A stretch of 64,000 nt of DNA, taken from positions 62,001-126,000 of the forward strand of contig NW_026944389.1 in assembly GCF_033439725.1 (NCBI RefSeq), in the 5' to 3' direction. Positions within the stretch are counted from its first letter, which is position 1, and the number at the start of each line of letters is the position of its first letter. Under the pieces are notes generated by a model. The model worked only from the letters and a program-made list of their open reading frames with translations, ran no database searches and had not been told where the DNA came from. A program made the position numbers and the translations under genes. Below, piece by piece: positions 11,900-23,544 of the stretch. The stretch comes from Neurospora tetraspora. Lineage: Eukaryota; Ascomycota; Sordariomycetes; Sordariales; Sordariaceae.

Positions 11900-13000
11900 G
11901 GTGATGGGATTGGTGTCGGAGTGATGTGGTATGTGAGCTGTAGTGATGGAGGAACAGTGTGGAATGGAGGGGAGGATGGGAAGAGGAGCTGGCGGTCTTA
12001 TACTTGGAAACTTTTTTTGGGATTGAACATCCCGGACCGGGGCAATGGGACATGAGAAATTGACGACGAGAGCAATCTATCTCTATCATTTCTTTGACGG
12101 CTGATATTGAGTCAACCTGTCCACGCTGCTTCAGGTTTCAGAGTTACATGTCACTCCGTCGCTCCGCAGAATCTACAGGTAGCATTGGCGGTTCCTTTCA
12201 CATCGGACATATGGCCATCACGGGACGCCGGGACGGCAAGTAAGTGCCGCGATATAGATTGCTTTGTGGGGAAAGCACTTGTGGCTAAATGCGCTTCCCC
12301 ATGGGGTAGGGCGATCTTGACATTTATCCTAAAGCTGGCATAATGTTCATTCCACACCTGACTTCCAGTCAGCCGCTCTTTGGGATCCGAGTTCTGGAAG
12401 AAACATTGAACAGGTAGGTAACAACCTCGCATGTAGCTGAGGGCCAACGAGTGAATTGGTGGGAACTAGTAGCCACCTCAATCTCGGTAGAGGGCAAGTA
12501 CTGGTCCTTCTTTTTTTTTTTTTGTTTTTTTTTTTTTTGTTTTTTTTTTTTTTTCTGTCCCAATTTCCTTTCCTTCTCCCTAAGGTATTTCCGTTCTTTC
12601 CCCCTTATCCCTTTTTCCCCTCCCCCTTTCCTCTTCTTCTTTCACTACACCTATACCCAGAGGTTGCAGTCACCATGCTTCTTTTCTTCATCCCTTGCGG
12701 CAAGTAGGTGAAAGGAACCAACACCTTTGCTTCCTCTTCGCACTGCAGGATCTTTGCGACAGGGGCATAGAAGTCCTCTCCGTCATCACTCCCTATGCTC
12801 GCCCTTGAACCCAAAGCGACCTCTCCCTGTATGCCGGAGTCGTGTTTTCATTCCAGGATCGTCTCATTCTCGAAGATGAGAGCTCGCGAACACGATCCGG
12901 AACCTCACGTCAATCCCTCCTCCCACTTCTGCGTTCCCTCTCCTCAACCAACCTACTCTTCCATCTCCTCAACGGATTCTTCGATCTCCTGAAGGTACTT
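11900..13000. other. Intergenic with long T tract
   Basis: No supported gene. A T tract of about 45 bp with a few interrupting Gs (12510-12555) is followed by pyrimidine-rich sequence. Open frames through it are low-complexity Phe or Lys runs. Confidence 0.6.
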
Positions 13001-13621
13001 TTACCTCTTCTTGACGTACTCTTCCCTCTCGTGTTCCGTTGACGGCTTTCTCCAAATCTGCAACTTAAACATATCTGGGCCATCATCCACTGATAGCAAC
13101 GCATTGTCGTTAACAAGCAACGAAAGTTGCTTGATCACGTTAAGATGGTAGAGGGCTTCTAGGGTACGGGTATCCATTGAGGTAATTGGGTCGCCCAAGA
13201 TCCCGCAAGTCCTCAATGCATCAAGCGTAACATCTTGCCGGGTTTTCTCTGTTGCCGTTTTGGGCACGTTGTTGACACTTGGATCCGCGATGGGTCTCCT
13301 AGGTGGGATGTTTGCCGGGGCATTATCATTGCTTGCTGCACGAGGCACTGGAGTACGAAAGTACAAGTGTTAGTTATCTTTTCTTGATTTACATCAACAG
13401 GTGTCAGTGTGTCGTTGGGGACTGAGGCACTTACTGATTTTCATCTTCTCCTCATCCGGCTGTTTGGGACGGATAGAAAGCTCCTGGACCCATGGTTTGT
13501 GCCTTGCTCCACCTTTTTTGTTTGGGTCTGACATCTTTCGTGGAAGGAGGTGGGGAGACATCTTGCGTGGACCCCGGTAGGGAGACAGCTTTCGTGGACG
13601 GCCTGGGTGATGGGGAGACAT
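13001..13621 (-). CDS. Hypothetical basic protein
   Basis: Exons 13621-13435 and 13347-13001 (minus), with an 87-nt intron (GTAAGT donor, CAG acceptor) that agrees in phase and restores an ATG codon at the junction; 177 aa. The first 35 residues are Arg/Pro-rich with imperfect repeats around PRKMSP. The second half (TLDALRTCGILGDP through KQLSLLVNDNALL) looks like a small helical domain, ending in a charged tail. No family is recognised. It lies beside the dsRBD-like paralogues and pseudogenes. The model rests only on splice signals and coding character. Confidence 0.5.
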
Positions 13622-14727
13622 CGAAGTGATTTGTTGCCGAGTTCTAGCAGATTAGGGGAGAATGTGGTGTGAACTCGAAGGGAAGACCGAGAGTCGAATG
13701 AAGGGAGGAAGGACAGACTTTATTATGGACTGGAAGAGATTTAAGAGATTTCACTGCATGCTAAAAATGGTCTGCCTACGGGCTTTTGGGGGTAAACTGG
13801 TAACATGTCCGGCCGTATGCCCGATACAGTCCCTAAAGCATGCACATGCATGACATTTCTGTATCAACAGGATATATGCAACCTTCGCCATGTCCGAGGA
13901 ATACCTTATGCAACAGCACGCATACCGCATGCTCCGGACTTCGCACACAAGAATCCATGTTATATCGACTAGAACTACGTGCTACTTGTGCTGCAACTGA
14001 AATTTTGCGAGTTGGGGTTAGTCCGATAGGGGCGAAGTTTCTAACCACATCAACAGGGCATCATTCATCAAGCACAGCAAGTCACGGCCAACGCATTTTC
14101 CACCGCTATGGACAAGAGGGATGATGCGAGTCATTGCAAGTCCACAATTCATATCGCTAATATAATTCTACTTCTACATACATCGACGCGTCCTCAACGC
14201 ATACGATCTTTTTGCCACCTCTTCCTCCTCCCTTTTGCTTCAACCAAGCTGGTCACTGACTCGCTCGTTCTTATGCTATGGGTTCATCTTCATTCCGAAG
14301 CTTACGAACGAATGCTCCCTCATATCTCATTCACCCATTAGCCGAGAGCCTCTTCAGACAGCATCGTATTACTCAGTGACTCCCGTCACAACTACCTTAA
14401 CCAAACTCCAGCTAACTTCTGACTCCGGAAGACGGCACTATTTGCCAAACGAACAAAGCTCCAAAATCACAAGACAAGGCTTGTAATTATAATCCTCGGT
14501 TAGTGCCCAGCGCGGCTATCACCCAACCCTCCCGGTCCTCCCTCATTAACAACCTGAGTCTGCGCAAGTGCCTGCTTACCCGCAGCCTTCTGTCGAATCT
14601 TGTTCAGCTCCAACTGCGCCCCACTCTGCGTCTGGGCGGTCACCCTCCGAGTTCTATTCAGCGCCTATCCCTATCCTCACAAACAAAGAGAACCAACTCC
14701 TCCTCAGGGGCCAAGCCCAACGGCACT
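13622..14727. other. Intergenic
   Basis: About 1.1 kb between the hypothetical gene and the dsRBD-like gene. Several overlapping short frames on both strands; none shows a family motif or convincing coding bias. Confidence 0.5.
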
Positions 14728-15630
14728 CTACTCCTGACGATTTTGCAGAGCCAGGCGAGTGCCTAGCTCGAAGCCCTCCAAGCAAGCTTGGATGAGCTCT
14801 GGCCGGTTGGTGTAGTCGAGAGGTTGGAAGGCCCGGGCATTCTGACCGTTTCCAGCAGCGTTCCAAATTTCTACTGTCTTCAACGCTTTGAGGGCGACTT
14901 CCTCCCGTGCTTCGTGCTCGTTGCACTTGTTCGAATCGCCTTGGATCATGGTGCCGCCAACAAGGACATGGTACCGGTAACCCTCTTCTGAGGTTGGTAC
15001 GAACAACCACTGGAGGGCAAGGTTGTTCTCGGAGCACTTGAAGCCGAGAACGTCTTGGTAGTCCAAGGTCTTTGGCGCGCTCTGGTTGTCTCTGGGTTCA
15101 GCGGGAGGGGCTGCCGCGCTGTTGTCTACTGCCACGGCGTTGTTAGGCTCTGCGGCAGGCAGATGTTCGGAAATGTTGGCCAGCGGCATCTCCTCGTCTT
15201 CTTCGTTTTTGATCGCAGGACTGTTCGCCTGTCCACGCTCGGCCGCCCTGGCTTCTTCTTCCTGCCGTCTCTCAATGAGGTAGGCTCCCCATCCGTCGTC
15301 TGGCTCCGTCAAGAGGTTCTCGCACTCAGCCCTCAACGGTTCGGTTGGGCAGGCAAGTCCAGCATCCTTGCGCTCCTTGCAGAACCAGTTCCACAGCATG
15401 GTTGCCGTCTCCCAGGCAACAGTGCCGTGAGAGAGCGCACCGGGGCAGTCAAATCCTTCCTCCACGAAGTGCCTGCGGAACACTTCTCGCTTTGTGTTCT
15501 GGATAGCGTCTAAGACGGTGGCTCGATCGCGAAGATTAGGCGCGACGGCCCAGATGTCGTCCAGGATAGCGACCTTTAGGGCGAGCTTGATGCGCTGTCT
15601 GGCCTGATCGTAGGTCTCCTGGACTGACAT
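14728..15630 (-). CDS. Hypothetical protein with dsRBD-like C-terminus
   Basis: Intact single-exon frame of 300 aa. Three parts: an N-terminal helical region (1-125), an acidic low-complexity linker (125-185), and a C-terminal domain at about 190-255. That domain starts with the helix YQDVLGFKCSENN, has beta-like segments LQWLFV and YRYHVLVGG, and ends with the helix EAREEVALKALKTV. This order and the Ala-rich final helix resemble a double-stranded-RNA-binding domain, but the match is by eye. A paralogue with the same architecture lies at 19293-20237. RNA binding is inferred, not shown. No catalytic motif was seen. Confidence 0.75.
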   Translation of the reverse strand: MSVQETYDQARQRIKLALKVAILDDIWAVAPNLRDRATVLDAIQNTKREVFRRHFVEEGFDCPGALSHGTVAWETATMLWNWFCKERKDAGLACPTEPLRAECENLLTEPDDGWGAYLIERRQEEEARAAERGQANSPAIKNEEDEEMPLANISEHLPAAEPNNAVAVDNSAAAPPAEPRDNQSAPKTLDYQDVLGFKCSENNLALQWLFVPTSEEGYRYHVLVGGTMIQGDSNKCNEHEAREEVALKALKTVEIWNAAGNGQNARAFQPLDYTNRPELIQACLEGFELGTRLALQNRQE

Positions 15631-16189
15631 TGTGAGAGGAGGCGAGGTGGGGTGGGAAGAAAGCTGTAGCCAACAGAAGACCTGGTTAGTGGCTTGAAAT
15701 GATTCTTGATGGTCGTGGTGTATATAAGAGAATGAGAAAAGAAGGGAGCTCCATACTTGGAAAAGAGTTGAAGAAGAGTGTAGTCCTGAAAGAAATGATC
15801 AAGTATTTCGAAGGAAGATGTATGATTTTCAGGTTGGGTTCTTTGGACGCGACGCGAGAAGGTTGAAAGTTGTGTGTGGGATGATTTAAGAAGTTTGAGA
15901 GGGGTGAAAAGGTCAGCCCTACTTAGGGCAAAGGCAAAGGCAAAGGACAGACAGGGCGGAGGGGAAGAAACGTCACTGGATAGATCAGGCAGAAGGGCAG
16001 ACATTTTTGGCGGCATCGACGATGATGGGATGAAAGTCTTTGGCCAAAAGCAAGAGGGACTATCGGCGTAGAAGGAAGGTACGACGAAAGCATGTCACTA
16101 CCTCTATCGAAGCGTCTATGGCGACGCCTGTTCGCTGTGACCGCATTCTCCTGGCAATACTCCTCCTCGCTCGCCGCTCACCTTGCTTC
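15631..16189. other. Upstream region of dsRBD-like gene
   Basis: Holds the probable promoter of the minus-strand gene at 14728-15630. No independent gene supported. Confidence 0.5.
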
Positions 16190-17465
16190 CTAAGCCCTAC
16201 GATAGTTTTCGAGCTCCTTGATGATAGTCGCCCGGGTTTCCTCGGTCATCGGCATGGACCAGCCACGCACAAGGATGTCATCCTTCCTCTCCAAGTCGTC
16301 GAAGCGCTTTTTGTTCTTCCTGAAAAGGCTCTGGTGATAGCCCTCGTTGTTTCTCTGTTCTCAGAAAATTCTTCTCCCTCGCAACCACTTACCCACCGGG
16401 CGAGTGGTAGATAGGAAGCCAGCGCCCAGGAACTGGTCGGGAGAGGCCTTCTCCAGCTCCTCGGCATCGAACTTTCCTTGGTTCGAGTCCGAGAACCAGC
16501 CGGCAACGGCTGGTTTGTCTCAACGGGTAGCCGAACAAGTGGCTTTGACCCCATCCTCGTTTATCGAGAACTGAAGCTTGCTTTTGTCGGGTGGGACACA
16601 ACCACCAATCTCAAGATGATCAATCCCTACTACCGGCCTTTGTTTGCTGGTCAGGAGCAACTGACCAACCTTGTGGTTACCGAACATTCCATTTCAGAAT
16701 GGACGATCAACACGTTCCTACATAAAATCCACAAACTCTTTCTCGAACAGTACCCCCCTGATACCCCTTACGCCAACATGCCAGTCAACGGGGCGGCTGC
16801 TTTCAGTCGAGAACTTAGAACACTGATGGAAGATCTTTCTTCTTTGTGTTTGTTTTGAGTGGAGAGCGGAGTGAGAAGGGTGCAGCTTATATCTGTTGAC
16901 GTCATCCTCTGGACCGGCTTGGGCTTTACCCCTGGGTTCGAGTCCCTATTTGACAAGCCGGCTCCCCACTCCCTCTCCTACTTCCAAGCCCTGTCCGCCG
17001 ATTGCCCCGACGATATATGGGGCGTGTACGTCCTCGTTCTTAAGACTTGATCTTGTCGGTGGGAAACAGGAGACGACTGAGGGGACGACTGGCAAGTCTG
17101 CAATGATCTTCTTCTGTTGCTCTGAAAGGGACCAGGTATTTCTGGTATGGGCCCTGGAACCTGCGTTGCCTGGGGAGTTGGGAGGGAAGCTGTGCGATAG
17201 GAATCCATGGTTAGTTTGGTGTTTATTTTGTTGATGATGATGTGACTTGAGATTTGACCTGAAATGGAACTCACCTTGGGACCGGTCGCGTTTTTGATGT
17301 TGAAAACCCCGCGATGTGAACCTTGATGGCGGTGAGTTTGAACACGTCGCTAGACTTGACGCTTGCTTCTTTGATGAAAGACTGCATCGCGATTGATAGT
17401 CTGGTGTTGCTGGTTGAATCAGGTGATCCTGGCCATTCGCCAGGGCTCCGTGCCGCCGTCACTGC
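16190..17465 (-). pseudogene. Decayed gene, unknown family
   Basis: Minus-strand coding sequence broken by stops and frameshifts. One frame from about 16860 to 16400 carries long protein-like stretches (LLLTSKQRPVVGIDHLEIGG, AGWFSDSNQGKFDAEELEKA) interrupted by TAG and TGA codons. A GTAAGT site near 16392 is followed by the final block (NEGYHQSLFRKNKKRFDDL), ending at TAG 16192-16190. Upstream, at about 17465-17280, is an exon-like block (MQSFIKEASVKSSDVFKLTA) with a frameshift and a GTGAGT donor. A second block at about 17190-16950 (SLSEQQKKIIADLPVV) ends in another stop. No family was recognised. Boundaries are approximate. Confidence 0.5.
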
Positions 17466-17506
17466 ATACCAAATGAATAACCTTACATATGACGAACATA
17501 TGTTTA

Positions 17507-18238
17507 GAAATTCAGGAAAGCCAGCAACTCCTCGTCGGAGTCCGACTCATCTTCCACCATAGCAGTCATAGCTTCAGCAGCCTCGGCAGTGGCGGCAGTA
17601 AAGCGCTCGATGCGCGCATTGAGGCGCTTAATCTCCTCCTCGGCACCGTCAAGCCCAGTGTGCAGAGCGTGCAGAGCGTGCATGAGTTGCGCCGGCTGGT
17701 TTGGAATCTCCCCAACAACGTCATGGACTTTGTCGAGGTTGTGATAGCCCGCATGGGGGGGTAGTGCTTGATGACCAGTGTTGCGTTGCCGAGTTTAGGG
17801 GTAGTACTGTTCCACTTGTCGCTAGACTGGTACCAGTCTAGGTAAACTAGGATGCGCCAGACGCTGTAGAAGACTGAGATCCGGGCTGTCCACAGTGGTG
17901 TACGGAGTGGGATCGGCCTGGTTGTCAATCATGTTACCGCTCAGTACTGCAGTGTTGGCTTTGCCCTTAGGCTTGCCCCTGGCGACGAACAGTGGCACCC
18001 GGCGGTGATGACATCGCCGTTCACGGATACCACACGCTTTCCGCTCTTTTACAAGTCTGGAGGCACTTCCGCGTACATCAGCGCAGCGGGCGAAATGGTT
18101 GATCGCATCGCCAAACACACCCAGGCACCTGGCGAATCATAGGAGATTACCAGGGCCAGGGTGAAGGAGGACATTGCGGCTGGCATGGCGATCAAGGATC
18201 TGGTCAACGTAGATCTGGAGTTCGTGATTGGGGTCCAT
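17507..18238 (-). pseudogene. Decayed gene with coiled-coil C-terminus
   Basis: Starts at an ATG in good context (GCAACAATGG, 18238) with MDPNHELQIYVDQILDRHAS, hits a TGA after about 33 codons, then stays open in the same frame. Two frame changes follow. The last is at a run of seven G (plus strand, 17755-17761), where one added base would join IKHYPP to HAGYHNLDKVHDVVGEIP. The final frame is clearly coding: a helical segment (GAEEEIKRLNARIERFTAA), an acidic DESDSDEE stretch and the end LAFLNF. It could be a true pseudogene, or partly assembly error at the homopolymer. Family unknown. Confidence 0.55.
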
Positions 18239-19292
18239 TGTTGCGGTCTCTTCGTGTGGCTTTTGGTTGTGGATGAAATTTGAGATCAGACTGAAGACTA
18301 CAAGAAGATTTAAGATGCGCTGTTGGAGACAGAGTAAATGTTAGGGGGATACAAATCGTAGCAAAGGAGTGAGAAGATGGGTTCCCTACAGAAAGATGTC
18401 TGGAAATGATGTGCCGGGAAGCGAGTTGAGGAGATATTGAGTGAGTTTGAAAATTCTGGGAGGGAGAGAGTGGTTCGAGTTCTTTGCTCTTTGGGCATTT
18501 CGCCATGGAGTCGTAGCTCGTATGTCGGAAAAAATTTCTTGGGTTTGTCTTGGCTAGGACCGAAAGGATTCTTTTCTTCGGCGTCTTTCCTCGCGTCGTT
18601 CCTCCTACCTTCCCAGAACCAATTCTCGGACTCTAATAGATTGCATGACATATTCGTGTCGCGTCCCTGTTTCGTGTTGGTGATCCGTCTGTAGATGCCG
18701 AAGTTCGGCGGCAAAGTTCCTCTCAATTTGTTGATGGCACCATCTCAGAGGACACTTTTGCAAGTCGACTTCATCGTCATCGTTCGCTGTTTTTCCAGGA
18801 CGCACAAGATCAGGAAGGAACTGCCGGAGCTGGCCCCAAAAGACTAATGGGATGTCCTCGGTCTTGACTGCCTTGTGAATGAGGATCAGACATTTACATG
18901 GAAGTTCCTTCCCGCAACATTGAGAAGAATCACTTGAAGAACCGCGATGCTTGTCAACTTATGATGTTATCGTTATGGCAGGAAAAAAGATATTTGGTTA
19001 TTCCCCTTTATTTGCTGTTTACAGTAGGCTTCTAAGGTGTGTTCTTCACTCTTGATGACGACTGGTATCAGACCCAGCGATCACTCGCCCCCTACACGCT
19101 ATGCCTTCCTCTCAATCCTCGCCATGTGCTGAGCACCAACATGAACACCCACTATGAAAACGTGTCGGCTTGGTTCCCCATCTTCGACGCCCAGCAGATT
19201 GTTACCATAGGCTCATGGTCCAAATTGAATTGTCGTCGTTTCTTGAAGTAAGAAGCCCGCGCATTAACAGATACAAAACACTCGGCTACCTC
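18239..19292. other. Intergenic
   Basis: No supported gene. A plus-strand open stretch at about 19039-19251 lacks an ATG and shows no family signature. Confidence 0.45.
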
Positions 19293-20237
19293 CTAGGAAA
19301 GCAGGCGTTGTAACTCGACCCACGTCTCCCTTTCCCTGGTCCGGCTGATGCAGTAAAGCCGCATCTCGGAACAAGTGTCCAGGATTCTTCGAGCCAACTC
19401 CTCCTTTACCTCGGTGATGGTATGGTTCCTCATTGAGGTGGTACTAGCTGCGACGTATACGTCGCCGATTAATACACCTTTGACGTTCGAGTTGTCGTCT
19501 GATGGAAACCACCTCACGCCCATCTTCTCCTCAAGACATTTGGATGTGAGGATGTCTTGGTATAGGGTGGGTGACCGCAGTTGTGAGACCGCGGGCTTGG
19601 GCGGCGTGGTATGCGTGGTGCTAGCCGGGGTGGCAACTGCGGTGTCTTTGGCTTTGGTATTGCTGTCAATCGGAACCTGCTTGCTGCCGCGGGACGAACC
19701 CTCGCCTGTATCTTCATTCCCCCGGGATAAATGAAAGTGGACTTTCTTGCGGGCGGGAGGCGGTGGGAGTGTTCCAGTGGTTCCGGTCTCTTTGGTCTTC
19801 GTAGTCTGGGAAGGTGATGGTTTTGAGGTTTTGGCGCTTTCCTGCAGTTGTCGCTTTTGTTTCTGCGGGTTGCGATCCTCCTCCTCCACCAATCTCCGTT
19901 TCAGGTAACGGGCCCAACGCTGGTCTGGCTCGGGACACAGCTCTTCGCAAAAACCCTTGAGTGGATCTGTTGGACTTCCCTGGCCATATGGGAAGTACTT
20001 CTTCCATAGTGCTGTGGTGATGTGGCACTCCATAGCACCCTGGGAGATTGGAGTTCTCACTCCTGAGTCCTCGTAAAGTGTTTTAAGAGCGACTTGTTGC
20101 GCTTCCTGGGTTGCTTCCAGGAACTTGCGAGGATTCTTGAGCTCAGGCTCAACTCGGTAAAGTCACTCCTTGACCGTGCCGTCAAGCATGTCGATGACGC
20201 GCGTAAAAGCGGGCTTCTGGTTGTTTTGATGATTCAT
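19293..20237 (-). pseudogene. Paralogue of 14728-15630, interrupted by TGA
   Basis: Minus-strand frame of 315 codons starting at ATG 20237, with one in-frame TGA at codon 25 (20165-20163); everything after it is open to TAG 19293. The architecture matches the 300-aa neighbour: SQGAMECHITTALW aligns with SHGTVAWETATMLW, DQRWARYLKRRLVEEE with DGWGAYLIERRQEEE, and LYQDILTSKC...EVKEELARRIL with the dsRBD-like domain. The linker is longer and basic/Thr-rich. The TGA could be an inactivating mutation or, less likely, a readthrough stop (the next codon is CTT). A product starting downstream would lose part of the N-terminal helix. Confidence 0.65.
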
Positions 20238-20809
20238 CTTGGGGGTGGTTATATCTATCAGTGTCAGTCTCGGCATGATATCTGGTGGACGACGTACTTA
20301 CAATGGAGATGCTAAGGCGTATGAGGAGTAGATGTTGGCAAGGAAGCGTGGACTGGATTGCTAGGGGCTTTGCTGGGACAACGATGGGCGTTGGCTAGCA
20401 CAAATCGAAAGGATTTAGATTGTAGCTCGTGTGGAAATGAGGAAGAATTTATGGAACGAAATTTATAGAGGGTTGCGGGAAGATTTGAACCCCACCACTT
20501 CTAGTGCCTACCAGGCAAGTGAAGTGAATGTGGCCTCTTGTACTAACGGAAGAGGCACCAGTCACTAGCCCCGCTGTTTGACGCGCCTGCTAGAATCGGC
20601 CGGTCCGGCAGGTTGCCCCGTCGGACGATGTTAAGCCAACGGCACAATCCACTTCCTTCACTGGGTGCCTGCCCGTTTAAGCAGAGCCTCATACCTCCGG
20701 ACGAAACAGTGACCTGATATATTTACAGGCTTCCATGACCCTCCATTGCCAAGTAACAAGCCAGGCAAGTAGGAACGGTGTAGCGAGTGGTCAACTTGAT
20801 ATCATCTAG
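20238..20809. other. Intergenic flank of the nested transposon
   Basis: No gene. It contains several short hairpins (for example a 7-bp stem about 20532-20555) and a tRNA-like T-arm sequence that does not fold into a full tRNA. Confidence 0.5.
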
Positions 20810-20817
20810 GTGAAATA
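20810..20817 (+). repeat. Left 8-bp TSD of Mutator-like element
   Basis: GTGAAATA, identical to 31128-31135. Confidence 0.85.
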
Positions 20818-20879
20818 GGCATTTTATCCGCGGGCACCCGGGTCGTCTTATACGGGCACCCATCCCTATACGGGCACCC
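20818..20879 (+). repeat. Left terminal inverted repeat (62 bp)
   Basis: Begins GGCATTTTATCCGCGGGCAC and contains GGGCACCC motifs repeated inside. It matches the reverse complement of 31066-31127 with only C/T differences (four seen). Confidence 0.88.
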
Positions 20880-21251
20880 ATATTTCAAGCCTTGGCACGT
20901 TATTTTGATGTAAAATGGCGTTTACATGGTAAATTCCAGGGCGTTACAAGTCGCGTCACATGCATATAAAAAATAATAGCGATATTCAACGACATAGTTT
21001 TATATAGAGATTTCTATAGTACACGATATTTTGTATATAGGATAATTTTATAGTATTTATTTATATTATAGGTACGAAAGACTATAGTACTAAATTAAAT
21101 TTCGTAATATTTAGTATAGTATTTTCAATATTACTAATTACGTTTATTTATACGACTATTTCGTATAATTAGAACCTTAGGGGCTAGTAAGCCTACTTAA
21201 GCCTTATTTCTCTTACGTTTAACTGCTTACTTAATAGGAAAGTTCGATTTT

Positions 21252-21680
21252 AGTATAATTATTTAAATAGAGTTTGATTTTGGTTCTAGAAACGATTCTA
21301 GTTTTGGAAATAAGAGTTTTGGTATAGTTATTTAAATGTAATCTAGTACTAGTTCTAGAGAGGACTATTATTACTTTAACCATTCTAGAGACGAGCCGAA
21401 ATTGTACGCTGGCTCTAGTTTTAGCTTTAGAGAGGGCTCTAGTTCTAGAGAGGGCTTTGTAAAGGGTAAAAATTCTAACTATAGTTCTAATTCTAAAGAG
21501 GGCTTTAGAGAAAGCTTTAGAGTAGAAAATTTTAAAAGCGGGAGCTCTAAAGGCGGGAACTCTAAAAGCGGGAGTAAAAAATTTAATTTTAACTTTAATT
21601 CTAATTTTAAATCTAATTCTAATTTTAATTCTAGCTCTAGTATAGCTACTTAAATACAATCTAGTACTAATTCGAGGTCG
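21252..21680. repeat. Low-complexity repeat patch inside MULE
   Basis: Imperfect repeats of TTCTAGTTCTAG-like units. A longer unit (AGTATAGTTATTTAAAT-like) recurs near 21252, 21316 and 21637. Open frames through it are Ser/Asn/Lys-rich and have no family match. It probably decayed from a low-complexity tail of the transposase. Confidence 0.5.
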
Positions 21681-23255
21681 CTGCCTAATATTACTTCCGA
21701 TTCGCTATTATAGTTTAAAGTATTAGAATTAACCGGCTCCCGTACGCACTTACGTTTAGTAGAATTAGGAGTAAGTTCGTTAATACTATTATTATTAGTC
21801 TCCTAGTAAAATAGCTTATACTATATATTCGGCTATAAGCGAGGCAGGTTATTAAGGTTACTCTATTTAATAGGTTCAACCTTCTTATTCCCTTTTTTAT
21901 TCTTTAATACTAGTATAGCCGTAATTTTCTTACTCCCCTTCTTTAAACTAAGTATAACTTTCTATTTCTTAGGGGTCTTAGGGGTCTTAGGGGTCTTAAG
22001 AATCTTCTACTTTGCTTCTAGGTCTATAAAAAGGGTATATTTATTAGGGATAGTTTTAGTAGACTTTTTGGAGCGGCCTTTCTTCTTAGGAGCAATGTAA
22101 GGGTCTCTAAAATAAAGGTAAAAATCGTAAAAATCTTATTGAAAAAAGATTAATTAGTAATTATATATAGAATAATGGATAAGGCTATAGATAAGCGGAG
22201 TATGTATAAGGGGCTCTCTATAATATTAGCGAGGGTATATTCAAATAAGTTTTAAAATCTTCTTTTTAATTATTTTAATAAATATAATATAATAATAAAA
22301 TAGTTTATATTAGGTAGGGATATTACACTCCTTACTATAGGGCTCTAAAGTAAGCGAGTTACTACGTATACCCTTATTTACTTAAAACGATTTATAATTA
22401 ATTAATTCGAAGGCAATATAATTAATTTATAGCGGTAATTTACTCAGATATATGCAGTCGATATACTTTTATTACTAGCTGGTTTATTAGCGTACGTTTT
22501 TTCTTTAAAAGTCTAGTATTAACTAGTAGCTATCTCTACGATGGTAGTAACTAGTTTGTAAATATCGTTGTTACTATTAAGAAGGTAGTTCTTAATATTG
22601 AAGTTATTCGATTTAATTAGCAATATAATTCTAATACTATAGTTCCTATACTTCTTAATATAATAATATACCTATTAATTTCTAATAGGAAGCTAATTCC
22701 TCTAGATAAATCAAAAAACTAGCATTTGACTTTCAAACTACTTCTTCAACCTCTCCCAAGCTACCCAAAATTCTAGTTCGGTTTTGGTGTATATTATAAG
22801 TTTAAATATAGCTACAATTCTATAGGGATTGTTAGTAATTTTAGTAATTTTACCCGTAATTGTTAATTTACTAAGGGTACTGCTGGTTCGTACGGATAAG
22901 TAAATCCTTTAATTAATTAAACTGAAAGAAACTGGATTCTCCTAATTATTTTTACCCTCTTCGCTTTTAAAGTTATCGTTGTTATTACCCTTATATTTCT
23001 TCTATTTCTTTTTCGTATTAAATAGTATGTTTTTAATAATATAGAATAAATAGAGTTATTATTGAATATTAAGGAATATATTTCCTAAGGCCTACTTTAT
23101 CTCTTTATACTTATTTATAATAACAATAGAAGGAATTAGTAAATTATATCATAACCTCAATTTATAGGTAGCTTCAATTAGGAAATTAAAATCTACCTCC
23201 TTTTCGTTGTTAATAATTCTAAAGATATAATTAAATACTAAGTTAACAGAGGAAA

Positions 23256-23544
23256 TGTCAGGTCGCTAGGGACCTATTAGGCGTTAGACCCGTACTAATA
23301 CCGAGGAGCGCTGATGTCTATATAGTATAAGGCCGTAATATAACGTCGGAACGGTTCGGAGCCGTCGTAGACTTAACTATTACAAGATAGAGCTTATAAT
23401 AATATAAATAACCGGTTAGACTCGCCTCCAAAATTATCAGGGTTAATTATTAATATATTTTTAATCTTCCCCCTATTTTAATATCCTTTACATATTTGCG
23501 CTATCCGTAAGTACTTTAACTTACCTTCCTCTACAATCCTAATA
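23256..23544 (+). repeat. 5' LTR of gypsy element
   Basis: 289 bp, starts TGTCAGG and ends CCTAATA. Aligns end to end with 29350-29638; differences are almost all transitions. Confidence 0.9.

Noticed and set aside
16915-16960. tRNA B-box-like GGGTTCGAGTCCC
   Set aside because: No A-box or acceptor pairing; lies inside the decayed minus-strand coding sequence.
19039-19251. Open frame with phrases such as HYENVSAWFPIFDAQQ
   Set aside because: Begins with GTG, has no convincing start or splice model and no recognised family.
20471-20570. tRNA gene on the minus strand (T-arm-like GGGGTTCAAATC)
   Set aside because: The T stem does not pair and no acceptor stem or standard D arm with a 7-base anticodon loop could be folded around it.
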